64,000 nt of DNA from Pseudoprimorskyibacter insulae. GTDB taxonomy: Bacteria > Pseudomonadota > Alphaproteobacteria > Rhodobacterales > Rhodobacteraceae. Below, in pieces: positions 16,232 to 26,806 of this stretch. The DNA lies in assembly GCF_900302505.1 (NCBI RefSeq), contig NZ_OMOJ01000001.1, positions 1 through 64,000 of the forward strand, written 5' to 3'. The translations under genes were made by a program, and so were the position numbers. Numbering within the stretch: position 1 is the stretch's first letter; every line of letters starts with the position of its first letter. Below the pieces are notes generated by a model that was not told the DNA's origin, did no database searches, and saw nothing but the letters and a program-made list of their open reading frames with translations.

Positions 16232-17122
16232 ATGTCGTCGGAACGCCCGAACGGCCTATTCCGAAACATCCCCGCCAAGGTGGCGGCGATCCCGATGATC
16301 ATCACAGCGCTTGTGGTCTTCATGGGTGGATCATTGTGGACGATGGCCTACAGCTTGACCAAGTCAAAGCTGTTGCCGAAATGGAAATTTGTCGGCCTCG
16401 ATCAATACGAACGCCTCTGGAGCACAAAGCGCTGGGTCGTTTCGATCGAAAACCTGTTCATCTACGGCGTCTGCATGCTGATCGCGAGCTTCGTGATCGG
16501 GTTTATCCTTGCGGCCCTGATGGACCAGAAAATCCGGTTCGAGAACACGTTCCGAACCATCATCCTTTATCCCTTTGCCCTGTCGTTCATTGTGACAGGC
16601 CTTGTGTGGCAGTGGATCCTGAACCCCGAGTTTGGCATTCAAAGCATCATTCGCGGGCTAGGGTTCACGAGTTTCGAATTTGACCCGCTTTATAATGCCG
16701 ACATCGCGATTTATGGCATTTTGATTGCCGGGCTTTGGCAAGGAACGGGCCTGATCATGGTTCTGATGCTTGCCGGTTTGCGGGGCATCGACCAGGAAAT
16801 CTGGAAAGCCGCCAAGGTGGACGGCATCCCCACATGGAAAACCTATCTTTTCATCGTCATTCCCATGATGCGCCCGGTGTTCATCACCACGCTGGTGCTG
16901 GTCGCGGCGTCCATCGTGAAAGTTTATGACCTGATCGTAGCTCAAACGGGCGGAGGTCCGGGTATCTCGACCGAAATGCCTGCCAAGTATGTGTATGACT
17001 ACATGTTCGGCGGTCAGAACCTTGGGCAGGGCTTTGCGGCCTCGACCATGATGCTTCTGGCGGTGCTGGTGGTTGTCATCCCTTGGGCCTACCTCGAATT
17101 CGGAGGCAAGAAACGTGGCTGA
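16232..17122 (+). CDS. Sugar ABC transporter permease (MalF/UgpA type)
   Basis: This inner-membrane subunit is 296 aa with six predicted helices, the first at about residues 22-42. The coupling EAA loop is seen in QEIWKAAKVDGIPTWKTYLF. The ribosome site is GGAGG, 8 bases before the ATG. It works with the following permease and the ATPase at 18037. Its TGA lies 5 bases beyond the GTG start of the next gene, so the two are translationally coupled. Confidence 0.93.
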   Translation: MSSERPNGLFRNIPAKVAAIPMIITALVVFMGGSLWTMAYSLTKSKLLPKWKFVGLDQYERLWSTKRWVVSIENLFIYGVCMLIASFVIGFILAALMDQKIRFENTFRTIILYPFALSFIVTGLVWQWILNPEFGIQSIIRGLGFTSFEFDPLYNADIAIYGILIAGLWQGTGLIMVLMLAGLRGIDQEIWKAAKVDGIPTWKTYLFIVIPMMRPVFITTLVLVAASIVKVYDLIVAQTGGGPGISTEMPAKYVYDYMFGGQNLGQGFAASTMMLLAVLVVVIPWAYLEFGGKKRG

Positions 17123-18026
17123 TACTGCTGTACATCCCGCCGCTTCCAGCGAACCGCGCGGCCCCAAACCCCGCAAGAAGCTGTCCCGCAACAACATCAT
17201 CATCTACGGCACGCTATTGGTGGTCGCGTTCTACTACCTGCTGCCGCTCTATGTGATGGTCGTGACCTCGCTGAAAGGCATGCCGGAAATCCGCTTGGGC
17301 AATATCTTTAGCCCGCCGGTCGAGATTACCTTTGAACCATGGGTCAAAGCCTGGTCCCAGGCATGTACCGGCCTGAACTGCGACGGCCTGAGCCGCGGGT
17401 TCTGGAACTCGATCCGGATCACGGTGCCGTCGGTGATCGTGTCCATCGTGATTGCCAGTGTGAACGGCTACGCGCTTGCCAACTGGAAGTTTAAAGGTGC
17501 CGATGCCTTCTTCACCATTCTGATCTTCGGCGCGTTCATCCCCTATCAGGTGATGCTGTACCCGATCGTGATCATGCTGCGCGAAATCGGCCTTTATGGC
17601 ACGCTGTGGGGTCTTGTGATCGTGCACACCATCTTTGGGATGCCGATCCTGACGCTGCTGTTCCGCAACTACTTTACGTCACTGCCTGAGGAGTTGTTCA
17701 AAGCGGCGCGCGTGGACGGGGCAGGGTTCTGGCGGATCTACTTCCAGATCATGTTGCCGATGTCCTTGCCGATCTTCGTGGTGGCAATGATCCTTCAGGT
17801 GACGGGCATCTGGAACGACTTCCTGTTCGGGGTCGTCTACACCAAGCCTGACCTTTATCCGATGACGGTTCAGCTCAATAACATCGTGAACTCGGTGCAG
17901 GGCGTGAAGGAATACAACGTCAATATGGCGGCGACCCTTCTGACCGGCCTCGTGCCCCTCGTCATCTACTTTGTTTCTGGAAAACTCTTCGTGCGTGGCA
18001 TCGCTGCCGGCGCGGTGAAGGGCTGA
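17115..18026 (+). CDS. Sugar ABC transporter permease (MalG/UgpE type)
   Basis: The second permease subunit is 303 aa. An arginine/lysine-rich cytoplasmic N-terminus (SEPRGPKPRKKLSRNN) precedes the first helix, and the coupling loop is LPEELFKAARVDGAGFWRIY. I choose the GTG at 17115 because GGAGG lies 8 bases upstream at 17102-17106; an ATG further up (17073) would create a 50-base overlap without a ribosome site. The ATPase gene follows after 10 bp. Confidence 0.92.
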   Translation: MADTAVHPAASSEPRGPKPRKKLSRNNIIIYGTLLVVAFYYLLPLYVMVVTSLKGMPEIRLGNIFSPPVEITFEPWVKAWSQACTGLNCDGLSRGFWNSIRITVPSVIVSIVIASVNGYALANWKFKGADAFFTILIFGAFIPYQVMLYPIVIMLREIGLYGTLWGLVIVHTIFGMPILTLLFRNYFTSLPEELFKAARVDGAGFWRIYFQIMLPMSLPIFVVAMILQVTGIWNDFLFGVVYTKPDLYPMTVQLNNIVNSVQGVKEYNVNMAATLLTGLVPLVIYFVSGKLFVRGIAAGAVKG

Positions 18027-18036
18027 GGAAAGACCT

Positions 18037-19122
<1,086 letters not shown>

Positions 19123-19146
19123 TCTGCACAGTTAAGGACACAAGAA

Positions 19147-19911
19147 ATGAATACCTCGTATCAGCTGTATAGCTCACGCGAAGCGACCCCTTGGGAAGAT
19201 GTGGTCGCGCATTTGGCCGCCAATGGGTACACGCAGGTCGAAGGCTTTGGCGGCGTTTATGCGGACGCGCCTGCCTTCCGTGCATTGCTGGATCAACACG
19301 GCCTGAAAATGCCGTCTGGCCATTTCTTCCCGCTGGGCAGCTTTGAAGGCGATTTCGACAAAAGCATCGCCGCTGCCAAGGCGCTGGGCATGGAAGTGGC
19401 CTATGTTCCCGCGCCCGAAGATCTTTGGCGCAATGGCACCGATGCAGCCAACTGGATCGCGTTGGCCAAACGTCTGGAAGAAGCGTGCAAAAAGGTCAAT
19501 GACGCGGGCTTCCGCTTTGGCTGGCACAACCACCACTGGGAATTCATGCCCTTGCCGGGCGGCGAAATTGCCATGGAACTGATCCTTGAGCACGCGCCCA
19601 GCATCGAGTGGGAAGCCGACGTGGCTTGGATCGTGCGCGGTGGCGGCGACCCGATGGCCTATTTCGAAAAGTACAAGGACCGCATCACCGCAGCCCACGT
19701 CAAAGACATCGCCCCCGAGGGTGAAAACGCCGACGAAGATGGCTGGGCCGATGTGGGTCACGGCACCCTGCCTTGGAAAGACTACATGGCCGCGCTGCGT
19801 GGCAATGGCGTCAACCTGTTCGTGATGGAGCATGACAAACCGTCGGACGCCCGCCGCTTTGCCGAACGCGCCATCGCATCGTTCAAAACCTACGGAGGAC
19901 ATAAGCCATGA
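19147..19911 (+). CDS. Sugar phosphate isomerase/epimerase-like TIM-barrel protein (first copy)
   Basis: This 254-aa protein has the xylose-isomerase-like TIM barrel (AP endonuclease family 2 fold). Metal-site motifs are visible: WHNHHWEF near residue 125, EADVAWIV, and AHVKDIAP, with a final MEHDKPSDA. Such proteins isomerise or epimerise free or oxidised sugars and are often paired with Gfo/Idh/MocA dehydrogenases, as here: the next gene overlaps by four bases. The exact substrate cannot be read from sequence. The start is preceded by AAGGAC. Confidence 0.85.
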   Translation: MNTSYQLYSSREATPWEDVVAHLAANGYTQVEGFGGVYADAPAFRALLDQHGLKMPSGHFFPLGSFEGDFDKSIAAAKALGMEVAYVPAPEDLWRNGTDAANWIALAKRLEEACKKVNDAGFRFGWHNHHWEFMPLPGGEIAMELILEHAPSIEWEADVAWIVRGGGDPMAYFEKYKDRITAAHVKDIAPEGENADEDGWADVGHGTLPWKDYMAALRGNGVNLFVMEHDKPSDARRFAERAIASFKTYGGHKP

Positions 19912-21038
19912 GCACACTTGGAATTGGCGTCATTGGCTGCGGCAATATCTCGGCCGCGTATATGAAGCTGGCACCGCTGTTTGGCGGTATCGAAATGCGC
20001 GCCTGCGCGGATCTGAACGAAGACGCCGCCAAAGCCCGCGCCGAGGAATTCGGCCTGCGCGCGGAAACCATTGATGGCCTGCTGGCCGCCGATGACATCG
20101 ACATCATCGTCAACCTGACCATTCCGGCGGCCCACTTCGAAGTCTCGAAGCGGGTGCTGGAGGCAGGCAAGCATGTCTATTCGGAAAAGCCCTTTGTTCT
20201 GACGCTGGAAGAAGGCGCAGAACTGGCCCGCATCGCTGGCGAAAAGGGCCTGCGCGTGGGGTCCGCCCCCGACACGTTCTTTGGCGGCTCGCACCAGTTG
20301 GCGCGGTCGCTCGTTGATAACGGCGCGGTTGGCAAGATCAGCTCGGGCACCTGCTTTGTGCAGTCACCGGGCATGGAGATGTGGCACCCGAACCCCGATT
20401 TCTTCTTCCAGCCGGGCGGTGGCCCCGTTCTGGATCTGGGGCCGTATTACATTTCGAACCTTGTGCAACTGCTGGGCCCGGTCAAGCGCGTCTGCGCGAT
20501 GGCGTCCTCGGCGTCGGAATACCGCACGATCACCTCACAGCCGCGCAACGGCGAAAAGATCAAGGTTGAAACCCCGACCACGATCCATTCGGTGCTGCAA
20601 TTCGAAAGCGGCGCGCAGATCCTCTACGGCACCTCGTGGGATGTGTGGCAGCACGGCCATTCCAACATGGAGCTATACGGCGCAACGGGCACTATCCACG
20701 TTCCCGATCCGAACTTCTTTGGTGGCGAAGTGCGCATGACCAACAAGTCGGCCTTTGTGAACGCGCCGGGTTGGGATCATCCCTTGGGCGTTCCCAACAG
20801 CGTTGACGGGCGCGGCACCCCGCAGGCGAACTATCGCTGTGCAGGTCTGGCCGACATGGCGCAGGCCGTCTCGGCGGGCCGTCCGCATCGCTGCTCGCTC
20901 GAATTCTCGCTGCATGTGGTTGAGGTGATGACCTCGATCCTGAAATCCGGCGAGACGGGCCAGTTTATCGAAATGACCACCACTTGCGATCGTCCTGCAG
21001 CGCTTGGCCTCGATGAGGCCAAAGATCTGCTGGCCTAA
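19908..21038 (+). CDS. Gfo/Idh/MocA family NAD(P)-dependent sugar dehydrogenase (first copy)
   Basis: The protein (376 aa) has an N-terminal Rossmann domain (GVIGCGNISAAYMK at residues ~6-19), the family EKPF motif near residue 90, and a C-terminal alpha/beta domain. A mid-region GGGPVLDLGPYYISNLVQL matches the conserved substrate/cofactor segment. These enzymes oxidise sugars or cyclitols. It overlaps the isomerase gene upstream and is followed by a 53-bp gap with a GC hairpin before the GH43 gene. The substrate is probably the imported sugar or its isomer (inference). Confidence 0.88.
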   Translation: MSTLGIGVIGCGNISAAYMKLAPLFGGIEMRACADLNEDAAKARAEEFGLRAETIDGLLAADDIDIIVNLTIPAAHFEVSKRVLEAGKHVYSEKPFVLTLEEGAELARIAGEKGLRVGSAPDTFFGGSHQLARSLVDNGAVGKISSGTCFVQSPGMEMWHPNPDFFFQPGGGPVLDLGPYYISNLVQLLGPVKRVCAMASSASEYRTITSQPRNGEKIKVETPTTIHSVLQFESGAQILYGTSWDVWQHGHSNMELYGATGTIHVPDPNFFGGEVRMTNKSAFVNAPGWDHPLGVPNSVDGRGTPQANYRCAGLADMAQAVSAGRPHRCSLEFSLHVVEVMTSILKSGETGQFIEMTTTCDRPAALGLDEAKDLLA

Positions 21039-21046
21039 ACCATCAT

Positions 21047-21068
21047 GGCGGCCGGGCGACTGGCCGCC
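21047..21068 (+). other. Intercistronic hairpin before the GH43 gene
   Basis: GGCGGCC (21047-21053) pairs with GGCCGCC (21062-21068) across an 8-base loop. No T-run follows, so it is probably an RNA stability element within the operon. Confidence 0.3.
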
Positions 21069-21091
21069 GTACTTTCCGCAGAGGGCGCATT

Positions 21092-22696
21092 ATGATCCGC
21101 AATCCGATCTTACCGGGCTTCAACGCTGACCCGTCCATCTGCCGGGTGGACGACACCTACTACATCGCGACCTCGACCTTCGAATGGTATCCGGGCGTTC
21201 AGATCCACCAGTCGCATGACTTGGTGAACTGGGATCTGGCCTGCCGTCCGCTGTCGCGTGCCAAGCAATTGGATATGCGCGGCAATCCCGACAGTTGCGG
21301 GATCTGGGCGCCGTGTCTGAGTTATGCCGACGGGCTGTTCTGGCTGGTCTATACCGATGTCAAACGCTTGGACGGCAACTTCAAGGATGCCCATAATTAC
21401 ATCGTGACCGCGCCCAGCATCGAAGGGCCGTGGAGCGATCCGATCTATGTGAATTCCTCGGGCTTTGATCCGTCGCTGTTCCATGATGACGATGGCCGCA
21501 AATGGTTCGTCAACATGCAGTGGAACCACCGGTCCAAGTCCATCGGCGGCAGCCCCAAACATCCGGCCTTTGACGGCATCCTGGGTCAGGAATGGGATCC
21601 AAAGCGTGGTCTGATTGGCGAGGTGCGCAACATCTTCCCAGGCTCGCCCCATGGCCTGACCGAAGCACCGCACCTGTTCCGCCGGAACGGCTGGTACTAC
21701 CTGACCACGGCTGAGGGCGGCACCGGCTATGACCATGCCGTCACCATGGCCCGGTCGCGCGATATCTGGGGCCCGTATGAGTTGCACCCCGACACACATC
21801 TGCTGACCGCCAAGGATGCCCCCGATGCGCCGTTGCAACGGGTTGGTCATGGCCAAGTCGTGGAAACGCCCTGCGGGCTGACCTATCACACCTTCCTCTG
21901 TTCGCGCCCTTTGCCCGGTCGCTTTTCGCAAATGGGTCGGGAAACGGGCATCGCTTTGTGCGAATGGCGCGATGACGATTGGCTTTATGCGGTCGGCGGG
22001 CCTGTCCCGTCGATTGAGGTGGCCTCGCCCACGCTGGTTGATCCGGGACCAACAGTCATCAGCCAGAATGACTTTGCCGATGAGGTGCTGCCGCCTGAAT
22101 TCCAGTGGCTGCGCACGCCAGAACCGGACCGCATCTTCCGCCTGACGGGCGATGCGCTGCAACTGATCGGGCGCGAAAGCATCGGCAGTTGGTTCGAACA
22201 GGCCCTTGTCGCGCGCCGGCAAGAGCATCACGCCTACCGCGCCGAAACCTCGGTCAGCTTCGATCCGACGACCTATCAGCACTTCGCGGGCCTGACGACC
22301 TACTACAACCGTCACAAGTTCCACGCGGTTGGCGTCACGCAAGAGGGCGGCAAACGGGCGCTGACGATCCTCAGCTGCCCCGGCGATTGGCCAGACGGGC
22401 GCATGGTCTTCCCCTGCGATCCGGTTTCTGTGAGCGATGGCCCGGTCGAACTGGCCGTTCAGGTCAACCGCGCGGATCAGCAATTCTATTGGCGGCAGGC
22501 GGGCGAGTGGCAGCCCATTGGCCCCGCTCTCGACGCCAGCGTGATTTCGGACGAAGGCGGCCGGGGCGAGCATGGCTCGTTCACCGGGGCTTTCGTCGGG
22601 ATGATCGCCTTTGACATCACTGGGCAGGGACAGACTGCCGACTTCCACCATTTCACCTACGCGCCCGAGGGCGCGCTACGACCCGAGGAGAGCTGA
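21092..22696 (+). CDS. Glycoside hydrolase family 43 enzyme (beta-xylosidase/arabinofuranosidase type)
   Basis: The 534-aa protein has an N-terminal five-bladed propeller and a C-terminal beta-sandwich, as in XynB-type GH43 enzymes. The catalytic set is present: general-base Asp13 in FNADPSIC, Asp126 in SGFDPSLF as pKa modulator, and general-acid Glu191 in GLTEAPHLF. No signal peptide is seen, so it acts in the cytoplasm on imported short xylosides or arabinosides. It sits inside the importer operon, and the next gene starts 3 bases after its stop. Confidence 0.93.
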   Translation: MIRNPILPGFNADPSICRVDDTYYIATSTFEWYPGVQIHQSHDLVNWDLACRPLSRAKQLDMRGNPDSCGIWAPCLSYADGLFWLVYTDVKRLDGNFKDAHNYIVTAPSIEGPWSDPIYVNSSGFDPSLFHDDDGRKWFVNMQWNHRSKSIGGSPKHPAFDGILGQEWDPKRGLIGEVRNIFPGSPHGLTEAPHLFRRNGWYYLTTAEGGTGYDHAVTMARSRDIWGPYELHPDTHLLTAKDAPDAPLQRVGHGQVVETPCGLTYHTFLCSRPLPGRFSQMGRETGIALCEWRDDDWLYAVGGPVPSIEVASPTLVDPGPTVISQNDFADEVLPPEFQWLRTPEPDRIFRLTGDALQLIGRESIGSWFEQALVARRQEHHAYRAETSVSFDPTTYQHFAGLTTYYNRHKFHAVGVTQEGGKRALTILSCPGDWPDGRMVFPCDPVSVSDGPVELAVQVNRADQQFYWRQAGEWQPIGPALDASVISDEGGRGEHGSFTGAFVGMIAFDITGQGQTADFHHFTYAPEGALRPEES

Positions 22697-22699
22697 CAC

Positions 22700-23758
22700 A
22701 TGGCATCTTTGATTAAGGGCCCAGCCCTGTTTCTGGCCCAATTCGCAGGCGATGAGGCGCCGTTCAACAGCCTCGAAAACATCACCAAATGGGCCGCAGG
22801 GCTTGGCTATAAGGGCGTGCAGATCCCGTCATGGGATGGGCGTTTGTTTGACCTTGATAAAGCCGCCGAAAGCGATGCCTATTGCGATGAGGTCAAAGGC
22901 ATCTGCGCCGATGCGGGCGTTGAGATCACCGAACTGTCGACCCACCTTCAGGGCCAGCTTGTTGCGGTGAACCCCGCCTATGACACTGCGTTTGACGCAT
23001 TCGCGCCCGCGCATCTGCATGGCAATCCGGCAGGCCGTCAGGCTTGGGCGGTGGAGCAGGTGAAAAAGGCCGCCGTTGCCTCGCGCAAGCTGGGGCTTGA
23101 TACAACCGTCAGCTTCACCGGCTCGCTGGCCTTCCCGTACCTTTACCCATGGCCGCAGCGCCCCGCTGGCCTGATCGAAGAGGCCTTCGCCGAACTTGCC
23201 CGCCGTTGGGTGCCGATCTTCAACCACTATGAAGAGAACGGCGTTGATATCGGGTTCGAAATCCATCCCGGCGAAGATGTGTTCGACGGCGCAACCTGGG
23301 AGATGTTCTTGGATGCCTGCGGTGAGCACAATCGCTGCCGCATCAACTATGATCCGTCACACTTCTTGCTTCAGGCGATGGACTATTTGCAGTTCATCGA
23401 CCTCTATCATGACCGCATCTGCGCCTATCACGTCAAAGACGCCGAGTTTAACCCCGATGGCCGTCAGGGCGTCTATTCGGGCTATCAAAGCTGGACCAAC
23501 CGCGCCGGCCGTTTCCGCAGCCTTGGCGACGGGCAGGTCGATTTCGGTGGCATCTTCTCGAAGCTGGCGCAATATGGCTATGACAGCTGGGCCGTGCTCG
23601 AATGGGAATGCTGCCTGAAATCGCCCGAACAAGGCGCGGCCGAAGGTGCCCCCTTCATTGAACAGCACATCATTCAGGTGACGGACAAAACCTTTGATGA
23701 TTTCGCAGGTGGCGAAACCGATCATGCGCAGATCCGCAAGATGCTGGGGCTGTCGTGA
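22700..23758 (+). CDS. Sugar phosphate isomerase/epimerase-like TIM-barrel protein (second copy)
   Basis: This 352-aa xylose-isomerase-like TIM barrel is unrelated in detail to the copy at 19147 and about 100 residues longer. Metal/active-site segments are GFEIHPGEDVFDG, RINYDPSHF, AYHVKDAEF and VLEWECCLKSPE. The stop TGA overlaps the ATG of the following dehydrogenase, repeating the isomerase-dehydrogenase pairing of the operon. Its reaction is unknown, with isomerisation or epimerisation of a keto-sugar intermediate the usual activity. Confidence 0.85.
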   Translation: MASLIKGPALFLAQFAGDEAPFNSLENITKWAAGLGYKGVQIPSWDGRLFDLDKAAESDAYCDEVKGICADAGVEITELSTHLQGQLVAVNPAYDTAFDAFAPAHLHGNPAGRQAWAVEQVKKAAVASRKLGLDTTVSFTGSLAFPYLYPWPQRPAGLIEEAFAELARRWVPIFNHYEENGVDIGFEIHPGEDVFDGATWEMFLDACGEHNRCRINYDPSHFLLQAMDYLQFIDLYHDRICAYHVKDAEFNPDGRQGVYSGYQSWTNRAGRFRSLGDGQVDFGGIFSKLAQYGYDSWAVLEWECCLKSPEQGAAEGAPFIEQHIIQVTDKTFDDFAGGETDHAQIRKMLGLS

Positions 23759-24885
23759 TGGCGAAACTGAAACTGGGCATGGTCGGCGGCGGCCAAGGCG
23801 CGTTTATCGGCGCCGTGCACCGCATCGCCTCGCGCATTGATGGGCAGTGGGAACTGGTGGCGGGCGCGTTGTCGTCTGACCCGGCCCGTGCCGCGGCCTC
23901 GGCAGAGGAGTTGGGGATCGAGGCTAGCCGCAGCTACGCCAGCTATGAGGACATGGCCAAGGCCGAAGCCGCTCGCGACGACGGGATTGACGCCGTCGCC
24001 ATCGTCACGCCGAACCACGTGCACGCAGGCCCGGCTATTGCCTTCCTCAAGGCGGGCATTCCGGTGATTTGTGACAAACCGCTGTCGTCCACCATGGAGG
24101 ATGCCGAGGCCATTGCGCAGGCGGCCAAGGACACCGGCACGCTGTTCGTTCTGACCCACAATTACACCGGTTACCCCCTGATCCGCCAAGCGCGCGAGAT
24201 GATCGAACGCGGCGATCTGGGCGAGATCCGCGTGGTGAATGTGGAATATGTGCAGGACTGGCTGGCCGAAGAAACCACAGGCAAGCAAGCCGACTGGCGC
24301 ACCGATCCCGCACGCTCGGGCGCGGGGGGCTGTGTGGGTGATATCGGAACCCATGCGTTCAACCTTGCCTCCTATGTGACGGGTCTGGAAACCGAGAGCC
24401 TTGCCGCAGATCTGGACGCCTTCGTTCCGGGCCGCCGCGTGGATGACAACGTGCATGTGATGCTGCGCTTCAAGGGCGGGGCCAAGGGCATGCTATGGGC
24501 CAGTCAGGTGGCCGTGGGCAATGAAAACGGCCTGCGGTTGCGGATTGCAGGCACCAAGGGCGGCATCGAATGGGCGCAGGAAAACCCTAACGTGATGACC
24601 TTCACCCGATTTGGTGAGCCGAAGCAGATCCTAACGCGCGCCGGGGCCGGGGCCTCGCCGGCTGGCCTTCGCGGCACGCGCACGCCGGGCGGCCATCCCG
24701 AAGGCTATCTTGAGGGCTTTGCCACCATCTACGCCGAGGCCGCCGCGCTGGTGCGACACGCCAAGGGCGCGCCATTGCCAGAAGGCGTTCACACGCCGGA
24801 TATTGAGGACGGCCTCTTGGGTATGCGGTTCATCTCGGCCTGTATCGCCTCAAGTCGCAACAACGCGGCTTGGACCATGCTCTAA
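23758..24885 (+). CDS. Gfo/Idh/MocA family sugar dehydrogenase (second copy)
   Basis: A Rossmann domain ([16 protein letters not shown] at residues ~7-22), the CDKPL motif equivalent to EKP, and [20 protein letters not shown] in the C-terminal domain define this 375-aa oxidoreductase. I start at the ATG overlapping the previous stop; a GTG one codon earlier is possible. It ends the sugar regulon, and a strong bidirectional terminator follows. Proteins of this exact architecture often sit beside xylosidase or inositol-type genes in this group. Confidence 0.88.
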   Translation: MAKLKLGMVGGGQGAFIGAVHRIASRIDGQWELVAGALSSDPARAAASAEELGIEASRSYASYEDMAKAEAARDDGIDAVAIVTPNHVHAGPAIAFLKAGIPVICDKPLSSTMEDAEAIAQAAKDTGTLFVLTHNYTGYPLIRQAREMIERGDLGEIRVVNVEYVQDWLAEETTGKQADWRTDPARSGAGGCVGDIGTHAFNLASYVTGLETESLAADLDAFVPGRRVDDNVHVMLRFKGGAKGMLWASQVAVGNENGLRLRIAGTKGGIEWAQENPNVMTFTRFGEPKQILTRAGAGASPAGLRGTRTPGGHPEGYLEGFATIYAEAAALVRHAKGAPLPEGVHTPDIEDGLLGMRFISACIASSRNNAAWTML

Positions 24886-24889
24886 GCGA

Positions 24890-24921
24890 AACGCCCGCCG
24901 AAATCCGGCGGGCGTTCTTCA
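24890..24921. terminator. Bidirectional terminator between convergent operons
   Basis: AACGCCCGCCG (24890-24900) pairs with CGGCGGGCGTT (24906-24916) around AAATC. TTCTTCATTTC follows on the plus strand, with short A/T flanks on both sides. Confidence 0.75.
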
Positions 24922-25104
24922 TTTCTTGGCGGCGGCCAGCGCCTCTGACAGAACCTCTCGGTCGCCGATGTGGTTCATCAGCAGCAGAACCAACCGCGCA
25001 TTCAGCGCCATGCTGTCATCATCGCTAAGGCCCTGATGAGCAGCGATCAGTTCGGCGTAATACCCGTCCGGGTCTTTGATATTCGGCTTGGTGTTCAGTG
25101 GCAT
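24919..25104 (-). CDS. DUF2783 domain protein
   Basis: This small protein (61 aa) opens with PLNTKPNIKDPDGYYAEL and continues with LNARLVLLLMNHIGD, matching DUF2783, a short family found next to flavin monooxygenases of this type. No catalytic motif or membrane segment is seen, and it may be an accessory to the monooxygenase just upstream. Only 3 bases separate it from that gene, so it is the last gene of the homogentisate operon. Confidence 0.8.
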   Translation of the reverse strand: MPLNTKPNIKDPDGYYAELIAAHQGLSDDDSMALNARLVLLLMNHIGDREVLSEALAAAKK

Positions 25105-25107
25105 GGC

Positions 25108-26730
25108 TCAGTCCTTTCCGCAGGCTTTGCGCATCGCGGCGCGGATCGTTTCGGCATCGGCGCTGTCCCAACGGGCGGCGACGTGTTGATCGGGACGGAT
25201 CAGGTAAACCGCGCCTTTCGCATCGCCCAGATACCGCGCGGCCAAGGCCCCGGTGGCATCATCGCTGGCCGACAGGGCCACGCGGGTTGCTGTGATACCC
25301 TCGTCCTCGACCACCTCGGGCGCGTCCGCATCAATCGTCAGAATCTGGAACGAACCGCCCAGACGGCCCAGCAAGAACCCGTCGCCCAAAGGCGCATCGG
25401 GGCAGGGGCTGCCAACGCGGGTGCGGGCAGGGCCGCCGGTCAGCATATCTGCGCCATTCAGCGACAACCCGTCGTAGGTGCAGGGCACCGACAACCGGCC
25501 CGAGTTCACCAAGGGACGCGCAAACTCATGCGCCTCGGCCAAATCGAGCACGGCGTTGCGGAAGATGTGGCTCATCTTCGACTTGGGCGTGATGAAATCG
25601 GTCGCGCGGGTCGAGTTGAGGATATTCTCATCCGCCCCATAGGCGCGTTCCTCGTGGTAGGAGTCCAGCAGGTGGTCGGGCGCTTCGCCCCGGATCACCA
25701 TGCCCAGCTTCCAGCCAAGGTTGTCGACGTCCTGCATGCCGCTGTTCGCCCCGCGCGCGCCGAAGGGCGACACCTGATGCGCGGCATCGCCTGCAAACAG
25801 CACGCGGCCGTGGCGGAACTTTTTCATGCGGCGGCACTGGAAGGTGTAGATCGAGTTCCACACCATCTCATATTCCACATCCGGCCCAAGCATCGCATCC
25901 AGACGGGCGCGGATGTTTTCCTCTTGCAGCTCTTTCTTGCGGTCAATGTTCCAGCCGATCTGGAAGTCGATCCGCCACACGCCATCGGGCTGTTTGTGCA
26001 GCAGGGTCGAGGCCCCGGATTTAAAGTACGGTTCAAACCAGAACCAGCGCTCGGTCGGGAAATCGGCCTTCATCTTGATGTCGGCGATCAGGAAGTTGTC
26101 TTCGAACACCCGCCCGTCGAAATCGAGCCCCATCATGCCCCGCAAGGGGCTAGAGGCGCCGTCGCAGCCGATCAGCCAATCAGCCTCAAGCGTATACGGC
26201 CCTTCGGGCGTGGTGATGTGCAGAACCACATGGTCGTCCTTCACCTCAACGCTATCGACGCGGTTCTTGCCGCGTAGTTCAATCGGAGCACCATTCGCCT
26301 GCGCCTCGCGGACGCGGTCCACGATGAACTTTTCGAAATAGGGCTGCTGAAGGTTGATGAAGGCGGGGTATTTATGCCCCGCCTCGGGCAGAAGGTTGAA
26401 CTCATAGACCTGACGGTCATCATGGAATACCTTGCCGACATTCCAGACAACGCCCTTGTCCAACATCGGCTCACCGCAGCCATAGCGGTCGGCGATTTCA
26501 AGGCAACGCTTGGCGAAACAGATCGCGCGGCTGCCCATGCCGATGCCTTCGTGGTCATCCAGCACAACCACCGGAATGCCTTGCAGGCCCAGATCCAGCG
26601 CGGTGGCCACGCCAATCGGCCCGCCGCCCATCACCACAACGGGGTGGCGCACCGGCGCGGCGGCGTCCTGATCGCGGCTGCGCTCATAGGGGTAAAGCTT
26701 GAAGGCCAGCGTGTAACGGTCCTGAAGCAT
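25108..26730 (-). CDS. FAD-dependent aromatic monooxygenase (MhpA/PheA-TfdB family)
   Basis: This 540-aa flavoprotein hydroxylase has the dinucleotide motif GGGPIGVATALDLGLQGIPV near residue 32, the DG-type motif LIGCDGASSPLRG, and the second FAD motif LFAGDAAHQVSPFGARG. The C-terminal thioredoxin-like region is typical of phenol/3-(3-hydroxyphenyl)propionate hydroxylases. The start ATG (26730) follows GGGAGGAG by 6 bases; an earlier in-frame ATG lies before that ribosome site. With the ring-cleavage genes upstream it probably makes or feeds a dihydroxylated aromatic acid such as homogentisate; the substrate is unproven. Confidence 0.88.
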   Translation of the reverse strand: MLQDRYTLAFKLYPYERSRDQDAAAPVRHPVVVMGGGPIGVATALDLGLQGIPVVVLDDHEGIGMGSRAICFAKRCLEIADRYGCGEPMLDKGVVWNVGKVFHDDRQVYEFNLLPEAGHKYPAFINLQQPYFEKFIVDRVREAQANGAPIELRGKNRVDSVEVKDDHVVLHITTPEGPYTLEADWLIGCDGASSPLRGMMGLDFDGRVFEDNFLIADIKMKADFPTERWFWFEPYFKSGASTLLHKQPDGVWRIDFQIGWNIDRKKELQEENIRARLDAMLGPDVEYEMVWNSIYTFQCRRMKKFRHGRVLFAGDAAHQVSPFGARGANSGMQDVDNLGWKLGMVIRGEAPDHLLDSYHEERAYGADENILNSTRATDFITPKSKMSHIFRNAVLDLAEAHEFARPLVNSGRLSVPCTYDGLSLNGADMLTGGPARTRVGSPCPDAPLGDGFLLGRLGGSFQILTIDADAPEVVEDEGITATRVALSASDDATGALAARYLGDAKGAVYLIRPDQHVAARWDSADAETIRAAMRKACGKD

Positions 26731-26743
26731 ATCGGCTCCTCCC

Positions 26744-26800
26744 ATTCATCTTTCTCATAAATACTCCCCCGCCGGAGGCGTCCGCCGCCTCCAAGCAGGG
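26744..26800 (-). repeat. Dispersed intergenic repeat copy (hairpin plus GAGTATTT-AGAAAGATGAA)
   Basis: On the minus strand a GGAGGCG/CGCCTCC hairpin (26773-26792 region) is followed by GGGGGAGTATTTATGAGAAA and GATGAATGGG. The second part matches the motif at 10271, 27808 and 41312. It lies between the MBL gene and the monooxygenase gene. Confidence 0.55.
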
Positions 26801-26806
26801 CGGCCT

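Noticed and set aside
21110-22651. Minus-strand open frame of 513 codons opposite the GH43 gene
   Set aside because: Antisense shadow; the GH43 catalytic residues lie on the plus strand and the shadow protein resembles nothing.
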